In this document: piece by piece, positions 48,434-57,569 of the stretch
Numbering within the stretch: position 1 is the stretch's first letter
Layout of the letters: every line of letters starts with the position of its first letter
DNA from: Burkholderiales bacterium
Lineage (GTDB): Bacteria > Pseudomonadota > Gammaproteobacteria > Burkholderiales > Burkholderiaceae_D
DNA length: 59,319 nt
Direction of reading: 5' to 3'
Assembly (NCBI GenBank): GCA_026399895.1
Contig: JAPLQC010000019.1
Location: forward strand, 1 to 59,319
Notes under the pieces: generated by a model
What the model was told of the DNA's origin: nothing
The model's input: only the letters and a program-made list of their open reading frames with translations
Database searches by the model: none
Program-made: the position numbers and the translations under genes

Positions 48434-49318
48434 TTAGAGCCAGTACACCAAGATGTACAGGCAGAGCCAAACCACATCAACGAAGTGCCAGTACCACGAT
48501 GCACCTTCAAAGCCAAAGTGGCGATCCACAGTGAAGTGACCACGCTGCAAACGCAGTGTGATGAACAACAGCATCAATGTGCCCAAGAAAACGTGGAAAC
48601 CATGGAAACCAGTCAACATGAAGAAGGTCGAGCCATAGACGCCCGACGACAGCTTCAGGTTCAGGTCGTTGTAGGCATGGTAGTACTCGTAGCCTTGGCA
48701 GAACAGGAAGATAACGCCCAACGCGACGGAAGACCACATGTAGGCGATTGCTTTACCACGCTCGCCAGCACGCACTGCATGGTGCGCAATCGTTACGGTC
48801 ACGCTCGAGGCTAGCAGCAAGGCCGTGTTGATCGTCGGCAGACCCAGCGGCGACATGATCTCGAATTTTTCGACGATGCCTGCCGGCGAGGTTGTCGCAC
48901 CCGGCACGACGCTAGGCCAGGCCGCTTTGAAGTCAGGCCACAGTACACCCATGGTGTCGCCAGATCCGAGACCTGGGATGGAGTGCACACGCGCCCACCA
49001 CAGCGCACCAAAAAAGGCGCTGAAGAACATGACTTCCGAGAAAATGAACCAGCTCATGCTCCAGCGGAAAGAGCGGTCTACATTCGCCGCATAGTGACCG
49101 CCTTCGCTTTCGGAAATAGCATCGGTGAACCACTGCGCTAACACCACGAGAAAGATAACCATCCCGAGCATCAGCGAATACTTGCCCCATGAGCTGTCGT
49201 TCACCCACTGTACGGCACCAAACATCACAAAGAACAACCCCAGAGAGGCCATGGCCGGATGCCGCGAAGGCTCAGGCACAAAATAATGACCGTGGGAATC
49301 GTGCGTATTCGCACTCAT
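48434..49318 (-). CDS. ctaE: Cytochrome c oxidase subunit III
   Basis: 294 residues with seven membrane helices; family stretches include WFIFSEVMFFSAFFGALWW and the C-terminal FHGFHVFLGTLMLL and SWYWHFVDVVWL. Core subunit of the aa3-type terminal oxidase. Confidence 0.97.
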   Translation of the reverse strand: MSANTHDSHGHYFVPEPSRHPAMASLGLFFVMFGAVQWVNDSSWGKYSLMLGMVIFLVVLAQWFTDAISESEGGHYAANVDRSFRWSMSWFIFSEVMFFSAFFGALWWARVHSIPGLGSGDTMGVLWPDFKAAWPSVVPGATTSPAGIVEKFEIMSPLGLPTINTALLLASSVTVTIAHHAVRAGERGKAIAYMWSSVALGVIFLFCQGYEYYHAYNDLNLKLSSGVYGSTFFMLTGFHGFHVFLGTLMLLFITLRLQRGHFTVDRHFGFEGASWYWHFVDVVWLCLYILVYWL

Positions 49319-49337
49319 GTTTTTCTCCTGACTTAAC

Positions 49338-49547
49338 TTAAACCACCAGATTGATTACCGTAATCAATCCAAGAACAAAAAGTAATGCCAACAACAAACC
49401 AACCACAATCACGTGCACCGGCTTCACCGAGTTCCCATCCGTGTGGAACTCACTTTGCTTCCGGATACCGATAAACGACCACGCTACCACCTTGAAACTG
49501 CGCAGAAAGTTGCTTACAGCTGATCCGCTCTCGCCCTCCGCACTCAT
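49338..49547 (-). CDS. DUF2970 single-helix membrane protein
   Basis: 69 residues: an N-terminal soluble part with FKVVAWSFIGIRK, the DUF2970 signature, and one membrane helix (about 43-66). Known only from betaproteobacterial oxidase clusters, where it lies between ctaG and subunit III. Its start overlaps the ctaG stop by 4 bases. Confidence 0.88.
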   Translation of the reverse strand: MSAEGESGSAVSNFLRSFKVVAWSFIGIRKQSEFHTDGNSVKPVHVIVVGLLLALLFVLGLITVINLVV

Positions 49548-50161
49548 ACGCCTGCCAAGGCCTGCACCGAACTAACGGCAGGCTTTAATGCAGCAGATAC
49601 TGGCTTCGGTACCGCACCACCAACTTCAAAGAATGTATACGACAGGGTCACCGTGCCAAGATCACGCGGCGCTTTCGGCGAGATGTAAAACACCACAGGC
49701 CAGCGACGCACTTCACCAGCTGCCAAGGTATGCTCGGTAAAGCAGAAACACTCCAGCTTGTTGAAGTAAGCCGCTGCTTGCCCGGGCGCATAGCTCGGTA
49801 TCGCTTGGACTTTGACAGTGCGCGGCTGCTGGTTTTCGATTTCGAACATCACCGTCGTCAGCTCACCGGGGTGAAGCTGGACATTGCGAATCTCGGGACG
49901 GAACTTCCATGCGCCACGCGCGTTGGTGTCGAACTCGACCATGACGGTACGCGAGTAATCCACCTGTGTATTTTTTGCTGTGGCTCGTGCGTTCATGGAA
50001 CCAGCCGCTTCGCGCTCACCCAGAGCCAGCACATTGATGCCCGTCCAATTGCAAATGGCTTTGTAGATGGGCGCCAGCATGTAGCCGAACGCAAACATGC
50101 CCGCTGCCACGATCAACAGCTTACCCATCAAGCGGTAGTTGAGCGAGTAGGACGAATTCAT
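49544..50161 (-). CDS. ctaG: Cytochrome c oxidase assembly protein CtaG/Cox11
   Basis: Inserts copper at CuB of subunit I. 205 residues with an N-terminal membrane helix (about 9-30) and a periplasmic Ig-like domain holding the copper motif CFCFTEH (about 133-139). The ATG overlaps the stop of the small upstream gene as ATGA. Confidence 0.96.
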   Translation of the reverse strand: MNSSYSLNYRLMGKLLIVAAGMFAFGYMLAPIYKAICNWTGINVLALGEREAAGSMNARATAKNTQVDYSRTVMVEFDTNARGAWKFRPEIRNVQLHPGELTTVMFEIENQQPRTVKVQAIPSYAPGQAAAYFNKLECFCFTEHTLAAGEVRRWPVVFYISPKAPRDLGTVTLSYTFFEVGGAVPKPVSAALKPAVSSVQALAGV

Positions 50162-50271
50162 GGACGCCCTAACAGCAGCATTTTGGCGACTATCCCCATG
50201 AAGAAGGCGAGCGCTACGCTAGCGAGGATAATCGCCAGCCGTAGGTTCCCGCGCTTCTTCTCAGAGGACAT
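50158..50271 (-). CDS. Small cytochrome oxidase assembly peptide (CoxD-like)
   Basis: 37-residue peptide between ctaD and ctaG: four charged residues (SSEKKRG), one membrane helix (about 12-35), then GRP. Betaproteobacterial clusters usually have such a one-helix gene here, annotated as cytochrome oxidase small assembly protein. It starts 14 bases after the ctaD stop and its TGA overlaps the ctaG ATG, which supports its being translated. Confidence 0.8.
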   Translation of the reverse strand: MSSEKKRGNLRLAIILASVALAFFMGIVAKMLLLGRP

Positions 50272-50285
50272 GGACTTTAATTGAA

Positions 50286-51917
50286 TCAGCCGTGAACAAC
50301 GCGAGTCGCGTCTGCGTTCAACTTAGGCGGCGTTTCGTAGGTATGGAAAGGCGCTGGCGAGGGAACTTCCCACTCCAGACCTTCGGCACCCTCCCAAGGA
50401 CGCTGCGGGGCTTTTTCACCTTGACCGCGCATACCCGGAATCACGATGGCAACCAGGAAGTAGACCTGCGCCAAACCGAAGGCAAATGCGCCAACCGAAG
50501 CCAGTGCGTTGAAATCCGCCAGCTGCATCGGGTAGTCGGCATAACGACGTGGCATACCGGCCAGACCCAAGAAGTGCATCGGGAAGAAAGTGACGTTGAA
50601 CGAGATGATGGTCCACCAGAAGTGCAGACGACCACGCGCTTCGTTGTACATCACGCCGGTCCACTTTGGTGCCCAGTAGTAGAAGCCGGAGAACATTGCA
50701 AACAGCGAGCCGGCTACCAGCACGTAGTGGAAGTGCGCCACCACGTAGTAACCGTCTTGCAGCTGAATATCAATCGGTGCGACCGACAGAATCAGGCCGG
50801 TGAAACCACCCATGGTGAACACGAAGATGAAGCCCACTGCAAACAGCATTGGGGTTTCAAAGGTCATCGCGCCTTTCCACATGGTTGCGAGCCAGTTGAA
50901 GACTTTCACGCCCGTCGGCACCGAGATCAGCATGGTGGCGTACATGAAGAACAGCTGTCCCGTCACCGGCATACCGGTGGTGTACATGTGGTGCGCCCAC
51001 ACGATGAACGACAGAATCGCGATCGAGGAAGTTGCATACACCATCGACGCGTAGCCAAACAGCTTCTTGCGCGAGAACGCTGGCACAACCTGGCTGATGA
51101 TGCCGAACGCCGGCAGAATCATGATGTACACCTCAGGGTGTCCGAAGAACCAGAAGATGTGCTGGAACATTACCGGATCACCGCCGCCCGCTGGGTTAAA
51201 GAAGGTGGTACCGAAGTGACGGTCGGTCAGCGTCATAGTGATCGCACCAGCCAGCACAGGCATCACGGCGATCAGCAGGTAAGCGGTGATCAGCCAAGTC
51301 CAGACGAACATCGGCATTTTCATCAGTGTCATGCCAGGAGCGCGCATGTTGAGGATGGTGACCACGATGTTGATCGAGCCCATGATCGATGAAGCACCCA
51401 GCAGGTGCAGCGCGAAAATCGCCGCATCCATCGACGGACCCATTTGCATAGTCAGCGGTGCATAAATCGTCCAGCCAGTAGCAGGCGCGCCGCCCGGCAT
51501 GAAGAACGACATCAGCAGGAGTGCAGCAGCAGGAATCGTCAGCCAGAAGCTGAAGTTATTCATGCGCGCGAAAGCCATGTCAGCCGCGCCGATCTGCAGC
51601 GGCACCATCCAGTTAGCAAAGCCAACGAACGCCGGCATGATCGCACCGAACACCATGATCAAGCCGTGCATGGTGGTGAACTGGTTGAACAGCTCCGGGT
51701 TCACAATTTGCAGACCAGGCTGGAACAGCTCGGCACGGATCAACAAGGCCAGCACACCGCCCACCAACAAGTTGGTGAAAGCAAAGATCAGGTAAAGAGT
51801 ACCGATGTCTTTGTGGTTGGTGGCGAAAACCCAACGACGCCAGCCCGTTGGCGCGTGGTGGTGATCATCATGGTCATGTGCCCCTACGTGGCCACCGTTG
51901 TCAATCACAGCGCTCAT
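50286..51917 (-). CDS. ctaD: Cytochrome c oxidase subunit I
   Basis: Catalytic subunit with heme a, heme a3 and CuB. 543 residues, about twelve membrane helices. I start at ATG 51917 (MSAVIDNGG), with GGGAG 5 bases upstream, instead of a TTG four codons earlier. Motifs: TNHKDIGTLY, TMHGLIMVFGA (heme a His), FWFFGHPEVYIMILPAFG (CuB His and cross-linked Tyr), VWAHHMYTTG (CuB His pair) and YYVVAHFHYVL. A poly-His N-terminal stretch (HDHDDHHH) is notable. Confidence 0.98.
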   Translation of the reverse strand: MSAVIDNGGHVGAHDHDDHHHAPTGWRRWVFATNHKDIGTLYLIFAFTNLLVGGVLALLIRAELFQPGLQIVNPELFNQFTTMHGLIMVFGAIMPAFVGFANWMVPLQIGAADMAFARMNNFSFWLTIPAAALLLMSFFMPGGAPATGWTIYAPLTMQMGPSMDAAIFALHLLGASSIMGSINIVVTILNMRAPGMTLMKMPMFVWTWLITAYLLIAVMPVLAGAITMTLTDRHFGTTFFNPAGGGDPVMFQHIFWFFGHPEVYIMILPAFGIISQVVPAFSRKKLFGYASMVYATSSIAILSFIVWAHHMYTTGMPVTGQLFFMYATMLISVPTGVKVFNWLATMWKGAMTFETPMLFAVGFIFVFTMGGFTGLILSVAPIDIQLQDGYYVVAHFHYVLVAGSLFAMFSGFYYWAPKWTGVMYNEARGRLHFWWTIISFNVTFFPMHFLGLAGMPRRYADYPMQLADFNALASVGAFAFGLAQVYFLVAIVIPGMRGQGEKAPQRPWEGAEGLEWEVPSPAPFHTYETPPKLNADATRVVHG

Positions 51918-51949
51918 GTCTGCTCCCAATCAGTCTTGTATTTGAAAAT

Positions 51950-52831
51950 TTAATTTGTCGACTTGGCCGCTGCCGGATCTGCTGCCGACACTGCTGCGGT
52001 CTTGGTCTCTTGCTTGCTCTTGACCCAAGCGCTGTAATCCTCTTGGCTCAGTACTTTGACGTGGATCGGCATGTAAGCGTGCTCTTTACCGCACAGCTCT
52101 TGGCACTGACCGTAGAAATCGCCAGTCTTCTCGGCGCGGAACCAAGTATCACGAACGAAGCCAGGGATCGCATCCTGCTTGATACCGAAAGCCGGCACAG
52201 CGAAAGCATGAATCACATCACCACCGGTGACGATAACGCGCACCTTTTTATTCACCGGCACCACCAGTGGGTGGTCGACTTTCAGCAGGTAGTTATCCAG
52301 CGCCACGCCTTTCGCGCCACTATCGGAAATCAGGCGGTGCTCATTGTCGAGCGAGGAAACGTAGTTAATGCCATTGCCCTCGCCAGTCAGATACTCATAG
52401 CCCCAGCGCCACTGATAGCCGGTCGCCTTGATGGTGACATCCGCGTTGGAGGTGTCTTTTTGCGCTACCACTGTACGGGTAGCGGGGATCGCCATTACGA
52501 TCACGATGATGAACGGCACGATCGTCCACGCCAGTTCCACTTTGATCGATTCGTGGAAAGTCGCTGGCTGATGGCCCACCGATTTGCGGTGCTTAAAAAT
52601 CGAATAGAACATCACGCCAAACACGGCCACAAAAATACCTAAGCAGATGATCATCATCATCCAGTGCAGCGAGTGCTGCTCTTCGGCGATTTTGGTCACT
52701 GCGGGCGGCAAATTCAATTGGTGAACAGCCGGACCGCCGGGCAGATCATTGACCGCACTGGCGATGCCAGACCACCAGCACAGCGCGCCCACCGTCGCGG
52801 TGGCAAGCTTTTTTTCGAGTGTCTCAAACAT
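51950..52831 (-). CDS. ctaC: Cytochrome c oxidase subunit II
   Basis: 293 residues: signal peptide (about 1-25), two membrane helices (about 58-78 and 103-122), and a cupredoxin domain with the CuA ligands in HAFAVPAFGIKQD and CQELCGKEHAYMPI. The GYQWRWGYEYL electron-entry region is present. No C-terminal cytochrome c domain; the separate cytochrome c4 gene upstream may supply electrons. An Ala-rich C-terminal tail follows the domain. Confidence 0.97.
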   Translation of the reverse strand: MFETLEKKLATATVGALCWWSGIASAVNDLPGGPAVHQLNLPPAVTKIAEEQHSLHWMMMIICLGIFVAVFGVMFYSIFKHRKSVGHQPATFHESIKVELAWTIVPFIIVIVMAIPATRTVVAQKDTSNADVTIKATGYQWRWGYEYLTGEGNGINYVSSLDNEHRLISDSGAKGVALDNYLLKVDHPLVVPVNKKVRVIVTGGDVIHAFAVPAFGIKQDAIPGFVRDTWFRAEKTGDFYGQCQELCGKEHAYMPIHVKVLSQEDYSAWVKSKQETKTAAVSAADPAAAKSTN

Positions 52832-52875
52832 GATCAGTTCGCTGTAATTTGGATAATAGTTAACGCTGAATTATT

Positions 52876-53538
52876 TCAGCGGAATTTTGATTGCGGCACT
52901 GCCTGCAGTTCCCCTGGCAAGCTGCCCAGATAATCGGCGATTTTCTTCAACTCTGCTCGGGTGTACGGTTTTGCCATGCCCGACATGATGGCGTTAGCTC
53001 TGCCCCAGGTGCTGTGGCCCTGCTCCTGATAAGACTTCAGCGCGATGTAAAGATAGTCGCGGTGCTGTCCAGCCAGCTTGGGGTAGCTTGGGTCCATCGG
53101 TTTGTTGAAGTTCGCGCCGTGGCAGCCAGCGCAACCGCCCTTGGTCAGCAAATCAGCCACTACTTTTGGCGGCTCTACCGCCTGCTCAGCAACGGCCACT
53201 TTATTGCCGTGCTGCTCGTAGTAAGCGGAAAGATCAGCAATATCTTGATCGCTGAGGCTCTTCGCCACGCTGCGCATGGTGGGGTGACGACGCTCGCCAG
53301 ACTTGTACGCTTTCAACGCTGCTTCGATGTACTTGGCGTTCTGCTGCGAAATCTTGGGGACCTTGTAGACCTCTGGGAAGCTAGCCTGATAACCAATGAT
53401 GCCGTGGCAGCCAATGCAAGTAGCATTTTTCTTTTGGCCAGCCGCTGCGTCACCGGTCAAGCCTTCGGCTTGGGCTACTGCAGAGATAAAAATTAAAGAT
53501 GACAGAAAAGCAAAAAGTTTCAGAGATATTTGGTTCAT
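52876..53538 (-). CDS. Cytochrome c4 (di-heme)
   Basis: 220-residue exported protein with a signal peptide (about 1-24) and two heme c domains: CIGCH (about 41-45) and CAGCH (about 136-140), with axial Met candidates near 68 and 185. Cytochromes c4 carry electrons to terminal oxidases; its location directly before ctaC on the same strand supports that role here. Confidence 0.93.
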   Translation of the reverse strand: MNQISLKLFAFLSSLIFISAVAQAEGLTGDAAAGQKKNATCIGCHGIIGYQASFPEVYKVPKISQQNAKYIEAALKAYKSGERRHPTMRSVAKSLSDQDIADLSAYYEQHGNKVAVAEQAVEPPKVVADLLTKGGCAGCHGANFNKPMDPSYPKLAGQHRDYLYIALKSYQEQGHSTWGRANAIMSGMAKPYTRAELKKIADYLGSLPGELQAVPQSKFR

Positions 53539-53831
53539 GAGATGACCGCAAAGCAGCGCCGCTGCGTGAAATATCGTTATTCGTCAGGCAAATAGTTTTC
53601 GGGAAAAATGCCGAGAAATAAAGCCCAGCCCCGCAAACCGAGCGCGAGTATAAGTGCAATCGATAATGGCCGCCAAGTGAAAACTATAGCAAGACCTGTG
53701 CAACGGAGATATTAAATTAGAAATATTTCACATGGTACTTGTCAGTTGGGTTGGTAAAGACGAAATGATCGTAAATCGGGGCTGATTAGCCGGTATGGGT
53801 TGGGCTCAAGCCCATGGATTGCAAAAGTGCT
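53539..53831. other. Intergenic region upstream of the oxidase operon
   Basis: 293 bases between the cytochrome c4 start and the end of the methyltransferase gene, both on the minus strand. Its centre (about 53680-53740) is AT-rich and should hold the operon promoter, but I see no box pair I would defend and no FNR-like or other operator. Confidence 0.5.
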
Positions 53832-54770
53832 TCAGCGCCTTGGCTCGAAACGAATAATCGCCTCGCCTTGATCGTTGCGTCTTGGCACAGGACGAAACGC
53901 ATGGCCATAAATGACCTCCACCGTTAGCCTGATTCGGCCATCACTATCGCGCCGCTGGTCGAGTAAGTTCAGCATCTGCTGCCACTGCTGACGCCCCTGC
54001 AAGCCGCGCGGACGATCTTGCAGAGGGTTACCGCCAAACGCACGCACATCGGCCAACAGCGCCGCAGCATCGGCATAGGTCAGCGTGATTTTTTCCATGT
54101 CCATGACCGGGGTGGCCATACCAGCGGCTTGCAGCATGTCGCCGTAGTCATGCAAGTCTACAAAGGGTAAAACGCGCGACGGCATCTGCTGTGCCTGAAA
54201 CACGTCGCGCAACTCAGCAAACGTATCGGGGCCGAAGCAGCTGAACATCAACAGACCGTCGCTGCGCAAAACCCGCGCCCAGTCTGCAATCACGGCGTGG
54301 GGCTGCGGGTGCCAATGCAAGGCGAGGTTAGACCACAGCAGATCAACGCTGCCGCTCGCCAGAGGCAAGCGAGCAAAGTCGGTGCAAGCAAGTTGAGCAG
54401 CAGGCGCGTGCAGCCGATGACCACCCAACAGCCTTGAAACAAATGTTTGCAGTGCTGAGCGCGAAGCGGTGCTTGCCTCGCGCGCGACACTGAGCATTGG
54501 CAATGCGGCGTCGACTCCCAGCAGCTTTGCTTCAGGGTAGGCCTGCTGCAGCACCAGCAGGTCGCGGCCTTCGCCACAAGCAGCATCAAGCACTCGCTCT
54601 GGCTTGATCTTGATGAGGCCGAGCCGCTCTTGCATGCGCGCAGAAATCTCACGCCTTAAAAATTGCGAAGGATCGCAACGCGCCGGATGCGCAAAAAGCT
54701 GACGCACAGCCGCGACCGATATCGGCGCGCTGTGTGCTTCACGCTTGGGGACATCATGCATCGAACTCAT
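53832..54770 (-). CDS. SAM-dependent methyltransferase, BioC-like
   Basis: 312 residues. I start at ATG 54770; a TTG 7 codons earlier is less likely. SAM motif I is VLDAACGEGRDLLVL (about 59-73) with the acidic LLGVDAAL after it; the DLLWSNLALHWHPQP and LRSDGLLMFSCFGPDTFAELR blocks match malonyl-ACP O-methyltransferase BioC and its NDUFAF5-like relatives. BioC starts the pimeloyl moiety of biotin; no bio genes are nearby, so the substrate is not certain. Divergent from comF. Confidence 0.82.
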   Translation of the reverse strand: MSSMHDVPKREAHSAPISVAAVRQLFAHPARCDPSQFLRREISARMQERLGLIKIKPERVLDAACGEGRDLLVLQQAYPEAKLLGVDAALPMLSVAREASTASRSALQTFVSRLLGGHRLHAPAAQLACTDFARLPLASGSVDLLWSNLALHWHPQPHAVIADWARVLRSDGLLMFSCFGPDTFAELRDVFQAQQMPSRVLPFVDLHDYGDMLQAAGMATPVMDMEKITLTYADAAALLADVRAFGGNPLQDRPRGLQGRQQWQQMLNLLDQRRDSDGRIRLTVEVIYGHAFRPVPRRNDQGEAIIRFEPRR

Positions 54771-54832
54771 GAAGATAGTGGAACCTACCAAACATCAAGA
54801 CAATGCGGCGCAGTGTAACCCAGCGAATTGCA

Positions 54833-55561
54833 ATGAAATTCTTTCAACAAGGTTTTCTCCCGAGAGCCATCGATGTAATGGCCACTCAGCTTCTCGGTAG
54901 TAGCTGCGCGTTGTGCGGCAAACACCACTCAGGCCTGTTGTGCCAAGCGTGTCGCAGCCGCCACCTAGTGAATTCGCGCACACGCTGCCGCCGCTGTGCG
55001 ATCGCACTGCCGGGCGCGCAAACTTGCTGCAGTAGCTGCGCCGCGAACCCTCCCTCATTTGATGCGAGTTTTACGGCGGCCGACTACGCGGCACCGACTG
55101 ACGCCTTAGTGCAAGCCTTGAAATTTCGCGCACATCTCCCGCTGGCCGCTGAATTCGCAGATTTGCTGATGACCGCCGTCCCCCACGAGGCGGTCGCTAG
55201 CGCCACGGTCATGATGGCAGCACCCTTATCTGCCGAACGCATTGCACAGCGTGGCTTTAATCAAGCGCATGAAATTGCCAAACCAATGGCACGTGCGTGG
55301 CGCCTTCCACTGGCGACCGAGTTATGCGTTCGGGTACGTAACACCGAGCCCCAGTCGTCGCTACCGCTTGCGCAGCGACGCGGTAACATGCGCGGCGCCT
55401 TCACCTTGATGCGCCGGGACCTCATTGTTGGCCAGCATGTATTGCTGGTTGACGATGTCATGACCACGGGCGAGACGCTGGAGGCACTTGCCGCCACACT
55501 CAAGCGCAACGGCGCTGCGCGCGTTACCAACCTGGTTTTTGCGCGAACGCCTGTGCGCTGA
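54833..55561 (+). CDS. ComF family phosphoribosyltransferase-like protein
   Basis: About 242 residues. An N-terminal zinc finger of CxxC pairs (CALCGKHH, CQAC, CRRC, CCSSC) precedes a phosphoribosyltransferase domain ending in the PRPP loop VLLVDDVMTTGETL. ComF supports DNA uptake in transformable bacteria and is widespread elsewhere; the exact activity is unknown. The start is uncertain: ATGs at 54803, 54833 and 54878 are in frame and none has a good ribosome binding site. I chose the middle one because the first leaves only 32 bases to the divergent gene. Confidence 0.88.
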   Translation: MKFFQQGFLPRAIDVMATQLLGSSCALCGKHHSGLLCQACRSRHLVNSRTRCRRCAIALPGAQTCCSSCAANPPSFDASFTAADYAAPTDALVQALKFRAHLPLAAEFADLLMTAVPHEAVASATVMMAAPLSAERIAQRGFNQAHEIAKPMARAWRLPLATELCVRVRNTEPQSSLPLAQRRGNMRGAFTLMRRDLIVGQHVLLVDDVMTTGETLEALAATLKRNGAARVTNLVFARTPVR

Positions 55562-55578
55562 AGCTACAGGAGAACACC

Positions 55579-56049
55579 GTGTTTCATGTTGTACTGGTCG
55601 AGCCCGAAATCCCGCCCAACACCGGCAATGTCATTCGCCTGTGTGCAAATACCGGTGCCCAATTACACTTGGTCGAACCGCTCGGGTTTCCACTTGAGGA
55701 TGCCCGTATGCGGCGCGCTGGCCTTGACTATCACGAGTATGCCGCGATGCAAGTTCATCCAAACTGGCAAGCGTTTTTGAATTCAACCAAAGTCGACCCG
55801 GCAAGAATTTTTGCATTTACGACCCATGGCTCATCCCTGTTTTCATCGCTACGCTTTGAAGCGGGCGATGTATTTGTTTTCGGCTCTGAGACACGCGGAC
55901 TAGATCCGGCGCTCCGCAACAGCTTTCCAGCAGAGCAGCGCATCAGGCTACCCATGCGACCGGACAATCGCAGCCTTAACTTGTCGAATGCCGTTGCGGT
56001 CGTTGTGTTCGAAGCTTGGCGACAGCACAGTTTTGACGGCGGCGCTTGA
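55579..56049 (+). CDS. trmL: tRNA (cytidine34-2'-O)-methyltransferase
   Basis: SPOUT-class enzyme methylating the wobble base of tRNA-Leu. GTG start with CAGGAGAA upstream. 156 residues: EPEIPPNTGNVIRLCANTG, VFGSETRGLDP and the knotted C-terminal IRLPMRPDNRSLNLSNAVAVVV. Confidence 0.95.
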   Translation: MFHVVLVEPEIPPNTGNVIRLCANTGAQLHLVEPLGFPLEDARMRRAGLDYHEYAAMQVHPNWQAFLNSTKVDPARIFAFTTHGSSLFSSLRFEAGDVFVFGSETRGLDPALRNSFPAEQRIRLPMRPDNRSLNLSNAVAVVVFEAWRQHSFDGGA

Positions 56050-56052
56050 TCG

Positions 56053-56058
56053 TATAAT
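56053..56058 (+). promoter_or_regulatory. Candidate -10 box for the PCuAC gene
   Basis: Exact TATAAT, 31 bases before the ATG. A TTGACG lies upstream (56033-56038), but at only 14 bases the spacing is too short for a normal sigma-70 promoter. Confidence 0.4.
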
Positions 56059-56089
56059 TCGGCCTTTTCATCGTTCTTTCGGAGCATTC

Positions 56090-56581
56090 ATGAACAAGAT
56101 TCTATGGCGCGTCTGCGCACTATTTCTTTTAGGCCTGATCGGTACTGCACAGGCGCAATCTATCGTGATTGACAAAGCCGTCGCGCGAGCCACAGTCGGC
56201 AAGATGCCGAATGGCGCTGCCTTCCTGCAAATTGAAAACAAAGGCGCCGATGACGCATTGCTCTCCGGTAGTTCGCCGGCCTCATCGCGTATCGAGATTC
56301 ACACCATGAGCATGGAAGGTGATGTGATGAAGATGCGTGCGCTTGATCAACTCGAGTTGAAGAGTGGCCAGCGCATCGAGATGAAACCCGGTAGCGGTAT
56401 TCACATCATGCTGATGGGTCTGAAAAAACCGCTCGCAGTCGGCGACAAGTTTCCGCTCACTCTCAACTTCCGCAAGGCCGGCAAGATTGAAACGACGGTC
56501 GAGGTGGTGGAGATGAAAATGCCGATGAAAAAAGGCGAGATGCATGAGCATCACGGCCACCACCAGCACCACAAAGAATAA
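56090..56581 (+). CDS. PCuAC periplasmic copper chaperone
   Basis: 163 residues with a signal peptide (1-22, cleavage after AQA). The copper motif H-x-M ... M ... H-x-M is present as HTMSM, M in the middle, and HIMLM. The C-terminus adds a His/Met-rich tail (HEHHGHHQHH) that could bind further copper. PCuAC works with SCO1 to load CuA of cytochrome c oxidase, tying this gene to the oxidase cluster 3-14 kb away. GGAG precedes the ATG. Confidence 0.93.
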   Translation: MNKILWRVCALFLLGLIGTAQAQSIVIDKAVARATVGKMPNGAAFLQIENKGADDALLSGSSPASSRIEIHTMSMEGDVMKMRALDQLELKSGQRIEMKPGSGIHIMLMGLKKPLAVGDKFPLTLNFRKAGKIETTVEVVEMKMPMKKGEMHEHHGHHQHHKE

Positions 56582-56610
56582 CAACGACAGCGGTCGTTTG
56601 CAGTAGGCGC

Positions 56611-57456
56611 TTAGGGCGCTACGGGAGTAAGGCGGGCTAGAGCTTCCTTACGGTACCTATTCAACTCCTGCACGCTGGTGAAACTGCGCTCGAAAAGCAG
56701 CGACAGGTTGTGCAGGATTCGGTCGACCACTTTGGTTTCCCATTGCTCGTCAAACTTGATCTGTTTGTCGAGCCAAGCCTCCAGCCACTGCGGATCAGGC
56801 AAACGGCTTTGCACCGTGTCATTCGGGAATAGCGACTGATTGACGTGCAAATTCGTTGGATGCAAGGGCTTTTCCGTCCGTCGGGCTGACGCCATCAGCA
56901 CACCGATTTTGGCGAACGCGGCGCGCGCGTTATCGCCGAATTCGGTGAGTGCTTTTTTCATGTAACGCAGGTAGGCGCCACCATGTCGCGCTTCGTCCTG
57001 GCTGATGATCTTGTAAATCTGCTTAATGACTGGCTCGGTGTGCCACTCGGCCGCGCAGCGATACCAGTGATTCAGGCGCACCTCGCCGCAAAAGTGCAGC
57101 ATGAGAGTTTCCAGCGGCGGCGCGGGGTCGAATTCAAATCGAACCTTGTGCAACTCTTCTTCGGTCGGTTGCAGATCGGGACGGAACCGGCGCAGATATT
57201 CCATCAACACCAGCGCGTGCTTTTGTTCTTCGAAAAACCATACAGACATGAAAGCCGAAAAATCACTGTCGTCACGGTTATCGCGCAAGAACATTTCCGT
57301 CGCGGGCAAAGCGGCCCACTCGGTGATGGCATTCATCTTGATGGTGCGCGCCTGCTCATCCGACAGCTTGTCAGCATCGAATTGATCCCATGGAATATCG
57401 GTTTCCATGTTCCAGCGCACTTGCTCAAGAGATCGAAAAAGCTCGGGGTACAGCAT
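56611..57456 (-). CDS. Ferritin-like diiron protein (acyl-ACP desaturase-like)
   Basis: 281 residues, all-alpha. Two carboxylate-bridged diiron motifs can be seen: EEQKH (about 76-80) and DEARH (about 155-159), plus further Glu in TEWAALPATEMF and CGEVRLNHWY. This is the pattern of the ferritin-like superfamily, nearest to stearoyl-ACP desaturases and related oxygenases. The substrate is unknown. It stands alone, between the PCuAC gene (convergent) and the photolyase gene. Confidence 0.8.
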   Translation of the reverse strand: MLYPELFRSLEQVRWNMETDIPWDQFDADKLSDEQARTIKMNAITEWAALPATEMFLRDNRDDSDFSAFMSVWFFEEQKHALVLMEYLRRFRPDLQPTEEELHKVRFEFDPAPPLETLMLHFCGEVRLNHWYRCAAEWHTEPVIKQIYKIISQDEARHGGAYLRYMKKALTEFGDNARAAFAKIGVLMASARRTEKPLHPTNLHVNQSLFPNDTVQSRLPDPQWLEAWLDKQIKFDEQWETKVVDRILHNLSLLFERSFTSVQELNRYRKEALARLTPVAP

Positions 57457-57569
57457 AGGGAGAGTCCAGCGTTAGCATGAAGTTGGCGCGATTTTATCAA
57501 CAATGCTTGATAACGATTGTGTAGCACCTCAGATGACACTTCATCCAACGCGGGATTTTCAATTTGTTA

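Noticed and set aside
50292..51392. 366-residue plus-strand open frame opposite ctaD
   Set aside because: Very His/Arg/Gln-rich, mirror of the highly conserved subunit I codons; no start signal.
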